A stretch of DNA of 64,000 nucleotides from Hydrangea macrophylla (GCA_033977485.1 CM066984.1:26371001-26435000); one strand, 5' to 3'. Shown: positions 22,119-34,600, counted from the first letter of the stretch. The notes: generated by a model not told the origin, from the sequence alone. A program made the numbers and translations.

Positions 22119-23474
22119 TGTTTGCACCTAAAAAATACAATTTTTAAGTCAAAGTTGGTAGAGGCCGATTGGATCTTTTTAATCGGACTTAGAGACCGAT
22201 GGAAAAATTAATGGCTAAGTGTTTGGTTCAAAGTTGATAAGGCCAAATGACTTTTGGACTATTTTGCAATAATCGGAATGACATACATATTTTAAATCGG
22301 GCTGCTTCACCAGACCGGTTTATAAAGTGGACCACCTTGATTTAATGATATGGTCACTTTGACCATTTTGTAATTATGGAGGTTGGCAATGGAAGCAATC
22401 GGGCTTGGCTTTATTTTTAGTCATTCTATCGGACTTACATGCAATTTGTTATATCTTTGGGAATATGGGACCCAAAGGTAATTGGGATCACTTTTGTTGA
22501 CCATTGCCATTGTCACGTGCAATTCATATGGACATAACTTTTTCTAGTACTTCAATTGCCATATGGAATTGGATCAGTCCATTTGGCCATTCAAAATATA
22601 TTTTCGGACTGTACTATTTTGGCCATCAGTATTTAAGTCGTCTACTTTGAGAAGGATTATGGTGACCCACATATGGAATGCTATCATTCTCATTCCTAAA
22701 GTATCTCTATTGATATTATCAATTATATCGTGGGAGATATTTTAGGAAGATATATACCGTATTGCAATAAGGAGGGATAATATTTCAATATTGGAATTGA
22801 TATTATCTGATAAGGCAACATATTATCAGTATTTTGGAAGATAATATTATCACATTTATGGGAGTAATCTTTTACTTGGTGGCAAAGCAAGACGTACAAG
22901 GCCAACATGTGGACTGCATTCAAGATATATATACATATATATATATTCGAAGATATATGGCAGCTCTTATCAGATTTGGGCGACGAATCTGGTATTTTTT
23001 ACCAGATTATTTTTGAAGATAATTTCTACTTGCCTTATCTCTACCGTACAGGCCGCTATAAATCAACAGGCAGACCAAGCTATCAATTCACTCCGCGTCT
23101 CTTCGAAAAAGCATTCAACCATGCATTCTTAAAGCATTCTTAGCATCCTTTAGCATTCTTAGGATTATTTTCTATTTTCTTAGCTTTCAATTACTTCTTG
23201 TAATTTTTTCTTTCTACAATTAAATAAAAGTCACTCTTTTTATTTAATTTCTCTTTCCGTTTCTTTCATCACTTGTATGGCTTGTATGCTTCAATACTGC
23301 CATAGGACCTTAAGTGAGGGTACTTTCCTACTTACTTTTCACAATCGCCCGATAGAAGTCAGATTTTCAAAACCTTGTGTATCACTCACACAAGTGCTTT
23401 AGGAAATTTTGTTTTATTAGTTTGGGTCTACCTCACAAGGCTCTGGCACGTTCGAATAAATATTATAACAAACA
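22119..23474 (+). mobile_element. Solo LTR nested in integrase gene
   Basis: The 1356-bp insert starts TGTTTGCACC and ends AACAAACA, with a 6-bp inverted terminus TGTTTG/CAAACA, and is flanked on both sides by the 5-bp target duplication CTAGC (22114-22118 and 23475-23479). Removing it rejoins the integrase frame (ILLAV to EYVSK). Inside are a TATA-like GCTATAAATC near 23055 and an AATAAA near 23222, so it reads as an LTR in the plus direction. The family is not represented elsewhere in the window and has no palindrome cluster. Confidence 0.95.
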
Positions 23475-23479
23475 CTAGC

Positions 23480-24287
23480 TGTGGAGTATGTATCAAAATC
23501 GGTAGAAGCGATACCGACAAGACGCAATGACCACAAATAAGTGACCAAGGAACATATTCTGTCGCGTTTCGGAACCCCAAGGGTACTAATAAGTGACCAA
23601 GGCAAGCATTTTTGCAATAGGCCTTTAGAGTCACTCCTTAAGAAGTATGGGATCAACCACAAGATCGCTCTAGCCTACCACCCACAAACTAACAGGCAGG
23701 CAGAATTGGCTAATCAAAAAATAAAACATATTCTCGAAAAAACAGTTAGTTCAAACAGAACAGATTGTGCATATAAGCTGACTGATGCTCTATGAGCGTA
23801 CCGTACTACGTATAAAACAAATTTGAGAATGTCCCCGTACAGGCTAGTGTACGAAAAGGCATGTCACCTCCCTGGAAAAATTGAGCACAAAGCGTATTAG
23901 GCGACACGCTCGTTGAACTTTGATATTAAAGAAGGAGGTCATCTCTAGAAACTCCAGTTAGCTGAATTGGAAGAAATACGTCACGATGCGTATGATAATG
24001 CCAAATTACATAAGGAAAGGTTGAAGGATCACCACGATAGAACAATCTTTGGTAAATCATTCGAGCCAGGACAAAAAGTCTTATTATATGACTCTCACCT
24101 TCATCTTTTCCCTGGAAAACTCCGCTCCCGGTGGACAGGCCCATTAATCGCTAAATCTGTCTTTCCACATGGGGCCACTGAGCTTATAAACTCCAAGAAT
24201 GATGATTGTTTCAAGGTTAATGGCCAAAGGTTAAAACCGTTCTTGGAGAACTTCCTGCCAAAAGTTGAGCACATCCAGCTAGATTAG
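23480..24287 (+). pseudogene. Athila-like integrase, part after the insertion
   Basis: The core resumes at the second target-site copy: EYVSKSVEAIPT, ILSRFGTPRVLISDQGKHFC (second catalytic Asp), YHPQTNRQAELANQKIKHIL (catalytic Glu). A stop after CAYKLTDAL (23793-23795) and frameshifts follow. The C-terminal domain is open at 23967-24287: GQKVLLYDSHLHLFPGKLRS, RWTGPLIAKSVFPHGATELI. It ends at a natural-looking TAG (24285-24287). Confidence 0.9.
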
Positions 24288-24452
24288 CCCAGCTATTCCT
24301 CCATCTAGAACGCTAAAGCGTGTTCTTAATTTGTTATTGTATTTCTTTCCGTTTACTGCACTTTGTTTTTATTTATTTATTTCTATCTCTTTGAGTGTGA
24401 TTTTGACTCTAATCTTCTATTCCACTTATTCTCTCCTATGTAGGCTGTAAGA

Positions 24453-24790
24453 ATGAGAGATGATGATGTTCACTCAATTGGCTCATGGGCTGATCCAGAC
24501 TATCAGAGCCCTCCCTAGACTGTCGAGGAGATTGTTTGCTACCTTTCTCCTTATCAAGGTCCTGGAGCGGATAATGTAATTGACTTGACCCAAGGGTATA
24601 TCCTTACAATCTTGCCCTCCTTAACATTAATCCTTTTGAGTATATGGATCTTCTAGAAGAAGAAGGAGAACTAGAAGGGTATTTCGTTGGGGAAGTTGAT
24701 GATGACCTTTTGGAACAATGGGAGAATGACTCGATGTGGGAACCATGGGTTGAAGAAGATTTACAGGATGTGGTGCCCGAACGCACATGA
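24453..24790 (+). pseudogene. Small acidic frame after pol, decayed
   Basis: ATG at 24453 starts MRDDDVHSIGSWADPDYQSPP, then a TAG, then TVEEIVCYLSPYQGPGADNV. After a shift of frame near 24590 the sequence continues as an acidic stretch FEYMDLLEEEGELEGYF...VVPERT and ends at TGA 24788-24790. It is Asp/Glu-rich and follows integrase by about 165 bp. Not recognised; a decayed accessory ORF is possible. Confidence 0.35.
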
Positions 24791-25986
24791 GCTATCTATT
24801 GTTCAGGCTTCAATGCCTGCCATTGTCACGTCTCATTTTCTTTTTGTCTTTCGTTGTTTGTTCCTTTTATTTTTGTTCTTTCATTTATTCTATTTTAATT
24901 TCCTGCCTTTTGGTTTTATTCTGTTGGCTTTGTCCATGATTATCACTATGTTTCACAATGGTCTACCAATGTTCCTTCCACACCAATTGTTTCACGGACC
25001 TGGACCATACATAGGGTCCCCGGGTACTCCGCTGCAAGAAGAAAGTTCGTTGAGAACTCACACTCCTTTATCCATGTCTCCTTCTGGATCACCTCTTGCC
25101 TGTGTAATCAATTCCTTGGAGACTTCAAACATACTCAATGATATCCTTGCTGCTTTCTGACTATTCTAGGAAAGGGAATCATCAAGTTTAAACTCCACAT
25201 TCAAAGATTTGACGGAGAATGAAGCAGTTGTGGAAGAGGAAATATTCATGTTTGAAGATTAGTGTCCCACTTCAGTTGTCCTTTGTCATTTGGTCATTCT
25301 TATATCAATTGAAGTGCAATCCTAGACAGTAGACTTATTAGTTTGGTTTTATTTTAGTTTTTCATTATAATAAGGTCGTAAGTACCAAATGGGGGATATG
25401 ATTTTCCAAAAGGATGCTATTATAAAGTTATATTTATAAAATTTTCAATTTTCTATTATGATGATGATCATTTCTGGCTTGCATGTCCTATGATTGAACT
25501 GTTTTTACGATATTCCTATATGTCCAGATCAAATTCTGCTACTTGGGGGTACGTAGTTGTTTTGTTTAAAGATTTCTGATGATTCTCATGTTCGATCGAT
25601 CTAACCACTCTTGATTGATCAAAATCATTGTATCCTCAAGCGCTTGACAAAATCTCAATCGAATGAAGGTTTGATCGATCGAACATTCTTGATCAATCTA
25701 GACTTTTGTTTAAACAATGCGTCCAGTGTACATTTCTTCTATCTCTTCCTCTCCCTCACTCTCGAGCGATTCAAGATAGAGAGAGAGAGAGAGAGATAGA
25801 GAGAGAGAGAGCTTGGCGATTCCCCCCTCCATTTCCATCACTTGGGGGTCGCCCTTGATCATCACCTCATATCATCATCATCACCTCTCCCTCTCCACTG
25901 CGCTCAACCTGAGGTAAGGTCCCGAGACCCCTCTTTTTCCTTTTTTTTGTTTGAAAATGAGAGGGAGTACCCCCCATTGGTTCTAG
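24791..25986 (+). other. Athila-like spacer between pol and the 3' ORF
   Basis: No clear gene. 24830-24960 can encode a hydrophobic stretch, but in a T-rich background, so I do not call a membrane protein. 25592-25700 has a cluster of about five palindromes (TTCGATCGAT, TTGATTGATCAAAA, TTTGATCGATCGAA, TTGATCAATC types). A GA run is at 25776-25812. Confidence 0.5.
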
Positions 25987-27015
25987 AATGGCTCATCGCT
26001 TATCAAGGATAGACATCTCATAGATGATTACCACATGCTCCACTTGGTGCTCAGTAATTGTATTTTCCTGACTTCATATCACAAGAAGATGGCAACATGG
26101 TATGTTAGGGCATTGTACTTTGTAGGGACTGGGAAGCGGGTCTGCCTCCTGCATTCATATATTGAGTTTTTGTTATAGCCCACACACTACGTTTCTGATA
26201 GGAAGAACCTGAAAGGTACTTAGGGCATTTATAGTGTTGTGGCCCAGGTTGGATTACTCCCCCTCACTGCTGACGCATTCTGGACTTCTTCGAGCAGATT
26301 TAGGAAAATAGTAGCCCGCCGCTCAGATGCAAAGAAGAGGAAGGGGAAAGGGAAAGGAAAGGAGAAAGTCAGAGCGATGAAGAAGAGGCGAGGAGGGACT
26401 GATACTAAGGGTGTTGCTTCTGGGACGCCGACAGAGGCTGAAGAGCATGATTCAGAGGAGGAGGTTGAACCTGTTGAGGAGGTTGAGAGATTTGACCTGA
26501 GATAGCTGTCTCAGGCTCAGGCCCAGGGAGAGTCGTCTTTCGTGTCTCTCCAGACTCTCCACTCGTTGTTTATTGAGGAGAGAGAGGCATGAATACCACT
26601 CGAGGGAAAGATGGATCATAAGACGACCTTATTGGAGGCGATCTTGATACAAATATGGGTAGATCAGTCTATTCACACAGCCTTACATCCACCTACTGCC
26701 CCTTCTGTACCACCCACCACCGGTCCATCTTCATCCGTTCTGCCACCATCTTCTGATCCTATTGCTCCATCCACATCCACAACTTCGCCTACTATTTTTG
26801 ATACTCCACTTCCACTGCCTCCGGTTGATGCTGCTGATCCTTATGCCCCATCATCATCATTTCCACCGCCTCCGGTCGTGGCTGACCCATCATTGTCTAC
26901 AGCAGCAGCCCCAACTGTGAGTGACCCGACGATGGCTACTACTATTGCTGAGGGTGGAGGTGAGGATGCTCCTGCTGCACCAATCGTGATTTTATCCAAT
27001 GTTGGTGATTATTAG
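25987..27015 (+). pseudogene. Athila-like third ORF (env-position), four stops
   Basis: A single frame runs from 25987 to the TAG at 27013-27015. It is broken only by stops near 26176, 26221, 26503 and 26590, with no frameshift. The N-terminal part is globular-looking (DDYHMLHLVLSNCIFLTSYH). A basic block follows (KKRKGKGKGKEKVRAMKKRR), then an acidic patch (EEHDSEEEVEPVEEVE), then a Pro/Ser/Thr-rich tail with many P-S-S-x-P repeats. Athila elements are known to carry a third ORF in this position, sometimes called env-like. No signal peptide or transmembrane segment is visible here. Confidence 0.65.
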
Positions 27016-29177
27016 ATTATGTCAGTTGAGAGTGGGATTTTTGTTGTATTTTGTTTACTATTGTTCTCTCTCTTCTCTCGTAGTTTTCTTTTGGGTATGT
27101 GGATATTTTGGACTGTATGGCTATGATTGGACATTTTGATTACTACTCTGTTGCTTTTATTGTTTTATCATCCTAGTGATCAGTTTTTATATTATGTATG
27201 GATCTTATGTTATATCATTTCATATTTTCTTTCTATTGATCTTGGCTACTTGGAGTTTGTATGCCTTCTTTATAGATTGTTATGCTTGCAGTTATTGCGT
27301 TACTTTATCAGGTGATAGCTCTCGATTTATTTTTGAAAATCAACTTCTACGGACATTGCAATTTTCTGTTGGGGGTGGGATATAGATAGATAATCACCTG
27401 CATGCACATGTTTATACTTAGCAATCTGGATAACTTTATTGCACATATCATACAATCTCAATTAGAATTGGATTAAATTTTAAAATTAAACAGATTGGAA
27501 AAATTGAAGAAATGTGAAAATTTTTGAAATTTTTATTCTGAACTTTATTAGCAGAACAACTTTGAATATTCACTCCTATTTAGCCGTTATCAAGCAATGA
27601 TACATTCAGATCATTCTCATCCTTTTATGAATTAAGTTCACGCATTTTTTTCTAGTTTCACTAGAATGATTGCATATGTTGACCATTCTTGTATCCAAAA
27701 TCCATATGCACATGTTAGTAGCTATGTAGAAAACCTAAAATAGAGTTAATACAACTTTTGTGCTCTAAGGAATGAGTAGTGGAAACTAGTTACCATTAGT
27801 GAGCTTTTGATCTAATCTTTGATTTTGAGGGAATTATCACATAAGAATTCGAATTCTTTTTCTTAAACATGCGTATTAAATTCGTTGCACTAGTCTCATT
27901 TAATTCTTCACTGTAGCTGCTTATTAGAGGAGAAAGTTCAGGATTTACCAACTAAACTCAATGAACACTGAAGTGCTCAAACTAAGAAGTTAAGAAAATG
28001 ATTTAAGCCATCATTATTCGCTCCTTAACCTTTTCATATACCTGTATCAACATTCAAGAAACTATTTTGTTCTCAATCCCACACCGATTAAATATTGCCA
28101 ATTCTAGTATGGAAACCCGAATTCCTAATCTTATACTTTGACCTCAATGAACCCCATCACACATCTAATGTGATTAAGCTGTTGAAGTATGGAAGAGAGT
28201 AGTTGTGGGAGTGATCTTATAAAAAGAAATATACAAGGAGATGTTTGAATGTTTAAAAAAAGAAAGAAAAAAAAGGAGTAAAGAAAAAAATATATAAATG
28301 AAAATAGAGGATGGTTGGAATGAAGTGAAAAATAAAATTATTAGACTCAATCAAATGCTAAAAATTTGCAATTCTTGCCCTTCTTATTTCTATCTTACTA
28401 TATAAAAACTGAAAAGTCAAAGACTTAATGATCCTTAGTAGATTAGTTTTAACATGAACGTGTAATTTGAGTTATCCACGGTATTTTGCTCCTCTAGTAA
28501 GTAGTATCCCCTTTATGAGACTATACACTCTAAATGTTCATCCTTTATTGAGTCAGATGTGAAAGAACTAATAACCAACATATCATTCTTATCAAAGCTT
28601 TCATACCATGTGCGATCATTATTAAACAATTTTCTGTGAGATGTTCATATTTGAGTGTAAACTCATGTGAGAATTGAGTTGAAACTACAAGTTCTGAGGG
28701 TATGTTAGTCCAAGCAATTCTAAATAAAGTTTGATGCATAGCTATTAACTTCACACACACATGGATACATGATTGCGATACATATGTTATGTTTATCTTG
28801 GTGACATGAGGAGCATGTGATTTTCTTTCATGGTTTAAATGAGGGTGATATGTTTTGTAGAGCTAAGTTGACAGTTGAATGAGAGGGAGTGTTTACAATT
28901 TATTCTATATCTTTTTGAACTTAAAATATAGATTTTTGTGGGTATATTCACTACAAACCCTCACGAGAGAACACTCGCCCACTAGGGAAACCTAGGGGTT
29001 TAACGGCTTGTTGCATTCGCTAAATGCAACCACGATTCCTGCGAAAGTGAGTTAGTTAGTTTCTCTTTCTATTTAGATTAGTTTGCTTTAGTTTATTTTG
29101 TTTTAGTTTAGTCATTATAATAATAATTTAGCTTGTTTTTAATTTCGTTTTTATTGCTAGGGACTAGCAATTTGCTA
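27016..29177 (+). other. Athila-like 3' noncoding region
   Basis: About 2.1 kb with no credible gene. 27760-29010 is related to 54191-55556, including an A-rich tract (28250-28305) and a conserved end phrase CACTAGGGAAACCTAGGGG (about 28980-29000), so it is a family-typical 3' region. Confidence 0.7.
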
Positions 29178-29186
29178 GTTGGGGGT
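29178..29186 (+). promoter_or_regulatory. Polypurine tract
   Basis: GTTGGGGGT lies directly before the LTR start TGTGACGAGC at 29187, the position of the plus-strand primer. Confidence 0.6.
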
Positions 29187-29445
29187 TGTGACGAGCAAGG
29201 GTATTTGTAAAATACAACCGCGCTAAAATAAAGAAATACACTGATTTAGTCTACAACTCCCTTGTAAATCTGCAATTTGGATTACAATGCCAGTTTTTAT
29301 ATAATATGATTAATCTATGATAAGTTGTATTATTTTAGCTATAATTTTTGCAAATCACTGTTTGCTGTGTGAAGAAATGAATAGTAAGATAAAAGGGAAT
29401 GCTAGATTATAAGGAAGACAATGCAAACATGAAAAGTGAAGCTCG

Positions 29446-29588
29446 AGTGATCGAAAATACCTCAAGCTATCGAGGCTTTAAGTGATCAAAAATACCTCAA
29501 GCTATCGAGGTTTCGATCGATCGAAGTACGTTCAAGCGCTCGAAGATTCTAGAAGTTCAATCGATCGAGTGATGTTCGATTGATCGAA
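29446..29588. repeat. 35-bp duplication and palindrome cluster, Athila U3
   Basis: A 35-bp unit, AGTGATCRAAAATACCTCAA plus GCTATCGAGG and a tail, occurs at 29446 and 29481 and carries a CCTC...GAGG inverted pair. Downstream are TTTCGATCGATCGAA, a CAAGCGCTCGAA form, TTCAATCGATCGAG and TTCGATTGATCGAA (29575-29588). The last lies about 70 bp before the TATA box. Confidence 0.85.
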
Positions 29589-29657
29589 CATGGCTTTTAT
29601 CAGAACTTACGCGCACGTAGCAGAAACATGCACTGTAACCCTAGCATTTAGTTTGTC

Positions 29658-29665
29658 TATAAATA
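29658..29665 (+). promoter_or_regulatory. Putative Athila LTR TATA box
   Basis: TATAAATA in GTCTATAAATATTTG, the best TATA match in the LTR. The second palindrome cluster starts 430 bp downstream. Confidence 0.6.
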
Positions 29666-30087
29666 TTTGTTGTAAAGACGTCTAAAAGGATGCCCACTTT
29701 GTTTTTTTAACAGTTTTAGACAGAGAGGTAGAGAGTTTTACATGTTTTTGTAGGTTTATGAAGGTTTAATCTTGTTTTGGCTTGGATTCTCTTAAGTTTA
29801 GTTAAAGTTCTTCATTCCAAGTTACATCTTACTGTTTAATTCACATTCTATTTCTGGTTTTGTGTGGTATAATCTGATTATCTCATAGCCTTGCATGTTA
29901 TCTAGTGTTAAACCATTAGTTTTAATAGACTCCATGTTTAAATCACAACCAAACATGACTTTAATGGACTTTCACGTTAAAAACGAATCTGAGACACTCC
30001 AGACCATGTCTGAGTAGTCCTAAGGGTGGGAGGTCATGATGAAAGAGTGATCTCCAGTCTCTTCCATGCATCAATTTAGAACCTGTG

Positions 30088-30189
30088 CTCGATCGATCAA
30101 ACTCGGGATACAGTCAAGCGATCGAAGACATTCCGATCGCTCGAAAGATGATGATTCTCGATCGATCGAAAGCGTGTCGATCGATCGAG
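30088..30189. repeat. Palindrome cluster, Athila 3' LTR, transcribed side
   Basis: Five motif copies: CTCGATCGATCAAA (30088), CAAGCGATCGAA, TCCGATCGCTCGAA, CTCGATCGATCGAA and GTCGATCGATCGAG. It corresponds to 16509-16629 with one 19-bp unit fewer. Confidence 0.9.
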
Positions 30190-30847
30190 CAGTCTAATTC
30201 TTGAGAAGATCTCCTATAGTATTCCTAGACTTTCTGTTTTAGAGATTCGTTATCAAAATGTCCCCAAAAGCTCAATTTTTCAAAACAATCTTCGAACTTA
30301 AGGCCTTAAGGCATTTTCCTTCAATAACTTTTGCAAACAGCCCTCAATGCTAACACCATTGTAGGTGCGAGACTTAATAATTTATCTAAACCGCTTTCAT
30401 ATGTTTCAAATTAACTATGATGATATTGCCCCAATCATAAAAGGGCTATTGATTCTTTATTTTTAGAGAAACACGGAATACTATAGAGAGATGAACTCCA
30501 TAGAGCTTTAATGTAGGTTCATGGCAGATGGTTAGGTCACTGCGAATTCGTATGATACCAACATTCCCCTTTTATTAAGACAAGTTGTTTCTATAATACC
30601 GCTTTAGTTAATTAGTTAATTTGTAACTTAGTTTAATTGCTTTACTTTTAGTAGTTGTTAATTGTGGAACTTCGTATTCTACACTTCTCTTAAACATTGA
30701 ATTTTTTTTAGTTTCTTTTAGAGTTTGATCTAAGTAATTAGTTTACAACCTTCCCTGTGGGATCAACCTGGTCTTAACCAGATTACTACTTGTATGATCG
30801 TTTACAATTGAACGTAGCACAAGCGCATATAAATAATTTTCGTGCCA

Positions 30848-31344
30848 ATTTGGCATGTTCTCAAATGTCATAGGACATAAAGAAGGAATTGATAAAAAAT
30901 GATTAAGAGGTTACACATCTTCATCAAGCAAGCATCGTCATCATCTCAAGTAATCTCTTCCGGGCATTAAAAACTCTCGAGCTCATAAATCCTAATCAAG
31001 AATTGATTTCCAATGATTGAAAGGTTCTATGAAAGCTATTATGAAAAGGTCGGGTTTTGGTCCAATAAGGGACCCTTGACACACACCCGAAAGGATGCTT
31101 CATATACCAACACATGGTATGAGATCAAGGGTGATCATACAGTCCCATGATGGCTTGACTGACCGGGTTGCCCCGAGCCTCCAAGGTTATAGTTTCGTGC
31201 AATCGACTGGAGAGACATGCAAGTGTATTGCAACGGGCACACAAAAATTAATTAATTCGATTAAAAGGATGCTTTCAAGTATAGTACACGAGTTAACTCA
31301 AAATCAGAAATTCTGGTCTGCGAAACCAGAGATTCTAGGTTCGG
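30848..31344 (-). other. Tat 5' leader fragment
   Basis: Read on the minus strand this continues from the PBS at 31345-31362 for 0.5 kb and is cut by the Athila 3' LTR. No gene is seen; the plus-strand frame at 31095-31448 crosses the PBS and LTR end and is not credible. Confidence 0.55.
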
Positions 31345-31362
31345 TCCCTAGTAGAGTCACCA
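31345..31362 (-). promoter_or_regulatory. Putative Tat primer-binding site
   Basis: The minus strand reads TGGTGACTCTACTAGGGA, close to the TGGCGACTC/TGGTGACTCC-type sites of Tat elements, and directly follows an LTR end. Confidence 0.6.
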
Positions 31363-31365
31363 GAT

Positions 31366-32264
31366 TGTGGATACCGGCATTTGGACCCACTTTTAAATTT
31401 AAAACAAATTTTCAAAACAAATACCAAGAGTCATCACTTAATTTTTAAAGGAAAAATAAGAAACCATTTTAAAAGCAAACCGATCTTTTGCGAAACCAAA
31501 GATAGTCTGGGCATGGGGATTATGGAATGAGAGGGGAAGGCGCCCGACGGACTAAAGCACCCCCTCTTATCCTATCTCGCGATAGGCCTCTACTAAAAAT
31601 CCTTTTTAATCGAATTATTAATCTAAGCATGCCCTCAACTAATATATATATATAAGTATACATAGCACAAGTATGTCAAAAGGGTACAAAATTCCTAACG
31701 ATAAAAGGCATACAAAATCACATAGTTCAATTAGCAAGCAAAATGATATGAAACAAGGACAAGAGAACGTACCCGGGATCCAACCTCAAAATTGGAAACG
31801 TGCAATGCACACAAAAAGTAGAAGTCCTAAGAAAAGGTCTCTGGCATATGTATACACATAAGGCAAGACCTAATTCTAAGATGTCGCGCATGAAGTCGAA
31901 CATCAATAAGAATAAATGAACTAAAGAGGTTGAGAAATCATACCTCGACAGCGCTACAAAACAAAGAGTTAGTCAACATTCTTGGAACAATAAATAATAT
32001 CAATTCTTAAGTAATGCATCTAAAGTTCTAGCTTAAATTTATCAAGCATCGGAAGGGTTGACATAATTATTAATTCTTTATAAGTAAATGGAAATTCAGC
32101 ACCTCCATAGATATATAAGTCTCAACTAGGAGCCAATGCAATGTCCATATGGAGATGGTGTAATCCCAACATGATCATAAAGAACCCATAATTATGTTCA
32201 ACCAGGTTCAATTTAAATGCAACCTTAAGCTAAAGATCAATCCTAATCATGGACATCAACACAG
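31366..32264 (-). mobile_element. Tat LTR, segment 1 (U5 end)
   Basis: The reverse complement matches 61050-61861 along its length (for example the shared phrase CATTGCATTGGCTCCTAGTT). It ends at the copia-1 insertion point with CACAG; the other side at 42306 has CACAT. The LTR continues at 42306. Confidence 0.85.
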
Positions 32265-32812
32265 TGTTTAGTTTGTGCCCTCAAACCATTACTTTATGCA
32301 TGAGACATTGACTTTTTAATATATGGATATCAGCTTTACATTTCATTGTGTATGTTTCTTTCATGAGATGATTGTTTAATCCTTAAGTATCATAGTAAGT
32401 AATTCGTGTGTGTATGAGATACATACAAGTGAGATACGAATTACTATCCTTTGATACTTAGATTTTGTCACAGTGGATGATGAGATTGGATATCTCATCA
32501 GGTATACATTGTAGCATAATTAACTACCATTGGATGGGGTGATGAATCTCAATCACTAGAGTTTAACTCTTAGTTAATGTGCTAGTGCTTACAGTGCATT
32601 GACGGACCTGAGCTTTCCTATTGACACTCAAGACTGTCAAACTGTCAATAGGAACTCATAACTTGTATAAGGTACGTGTTCTCAATCTTGAGACGATTAT
32701 GAACACAGACTGTGGATATGACTGCTTTGACTTACCAATCAGTGAGGTCTATAAAAGATCAACACCTGGGTATCTTGGGTATGTCATATTCATAGGGTTG
32801 TGAACATATATC

Positions 32813-34133
32813 TGTTAGGAAACTGCGTTCCCAGAATCCGTTGACAGTGTGTATAAGTTGGTACTGCAAAAATTTCATGAAATCTATAATAACCCTACAA
32901 GGGCGGAACTAGGGTTACCTTGAACTGCAAAAACAGATTGCTGTAGTAGACGAATCGAGAACACGGGCTCGATAACAGCTCACGATCTTCTACCGTATTC
33001 CTCCTCTGCCAGAATATCGAACTGAGTGTGGGCTCTTTCGAAATCCTTTCTGTTTTCTGCTCTCCCTCTTTTTCACTCTCTTTTCTATTCCGAGTTACAA
33101 TTCTCTATATAGAAAAACGCTAGCTGATGAGAGAGCCAAAGCAGCATATATATAGGCTACGATAGGGACCATAAGAAGTCAATAAGGAATAGGCTTCCTT
33201 ATGGAATTAGGAAACCCTAATTCAAACTGAATCAGATTCCTATTTCCATAAATTATAATTCATACCACTAAAGAATTATAATTGCACTCCTACCCTTATC
33301 TCAAAAATACATTTCGAGCTCCATGTTATTAAATGCTTATTATCTCCCCATGTTAAGATTACAGATATCCATTAATTAAATATAATTACTAACAATCATA
33401 TTTAATTAATTTCTAAAAATTCCTTGAGATCCTCTGCTTAACTTATCTGATGTGTCGGATACAAAATCCACCTGCAGGGTTTGACATAATCAAAACTTAT
33501 AAGCTTTCTCAAGGGGATATCATCAATCTCAAAATTGAGACATGGATTCCATCATTAATTAATATCCACCACACAATTAATATTGCCACCCAATCCAATG
33601 AGATATTGACCCATTTAAGGATCTCACCCTTTTGGGGATCAAAGTGTAAATATCAAATGTACGTGTCTACAAATTAACTTATGATTTAGAGCATAAGCAC
33701 TCGTAATAGCCATGACGTATTAATTATCTTATAAGTCAGTATAAAGATAATTACCCCAAGTCAGTCCTGTTTAATACACAAAGTGTACCAGTATAGTGAG
33801 TTAAAACTATACCGTTTTTCGTAGTCAAGACAAACCTACTACAACACCATGCTGCAGTCCTACCGATGGTGTGTCCAATCCCATCTAAGACTGTAAACCA
33901 AAATCTTACATTCTATAATATCTGATGGCCTGATCTTCCGTATGTAAGTCGAACTCTACACACCAAATCACCTACTATATAGAATGAGAGACACACATGC
34001 ATAATATTAAATAAATAATATAATACAAACATTGCCCACACAGATTCTCATAAAAAAAATGGATTAACTGATTTTATTAAATGAATAATAAATCAACTAC
34101 ATAAAGCATGGCTTTTAGTATATATCCCTAACA
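32813..34133 (-). mobile_element. Solo LTR of the copia-2 family, nested
   Basis: Starts TGTTAGGAAACTGC and ends TATCCCTAACA, flanked by the duplicated target ATATC (32808-32812 and 34134-34138). It matches the copia-2 LTRs and is on the same strand as they are drawn (element sense minus). It is 1321 bp, about 290 bp shorter, because the block equal to 44014-44355 is absent. Confidence 0.95.
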
Positions 34134-34600
34134 ATATCGTCAAGACAGAATATACCCTCTGTTTTAGAGTAAGCATTCCCTTGAGAATGCCACCAAGTTG
34201 GTTACTGAGTACTGCAGTCTTGTTGATAAGAGTTATCAACATGTTTGGTAATCATGAGAGGTGAAAGGGACTCAAGGAATACAAGAAGTAATCCTGATTT
34301 AGGTTGATAGTAACAGTTATCCGACTACCTGAATATGATTACGAATGCTGAAGGTAGAGGGACATTAGTACAATATACAAGTCTAGTTATCGCTTCGAAT
34401 ATGTTCTTTTGCGTTGGAGTTCAATTATCATTTTATAGTGGAGTAAACGTTAACTGATCAGTCGATTAATTTGCTGATCAAAGAGCTTGGTCATGGGAAT
34501 TAATCAACTAATCTGAGGTAACAATAAAGAGCCTAGGAGGTCCCACTCTTAACTCCGCCAGGGTACTTGGAAAGACACTTGAGGAAGCTGTCAAGACAAG

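Larger units (their letters stand above)
29187..30847 (+). mobile_element. Athila-like 3' LTR
   Basis: About 1660 bp, starting TGTGACGAGC after the polypurine tract and ending TTCGTGCCA. Its last 850 bp match the truncated 5' LTR at 16407-17285. It includes a 35-bp duplication, two palindrome clusters and a TATA box at 29658-29665. The next sequence (30848 on) is Tat leader, so the element inserted into a Tat element. Confidence 0.8.

Noticed and set aside
22114..23482. hAT-type transposon with an 8-bp CTAGCTGT duplication in the integrase
   Set aside because: The TG...CA ends with a 6-bp inverted terminus and a 5-bp duplication, plus TATA and AATAAA signals, fit a solo LTR better; no hAT ends.
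24687..25160. 157-codon frame with a hydrophobic stretch, possible membrane or env protein
   Set aside because: The hydrophobic part comes from T-rich DNA, the frame overlaps an acidic frame that fits the region better, and there is no signal peptide pattern.
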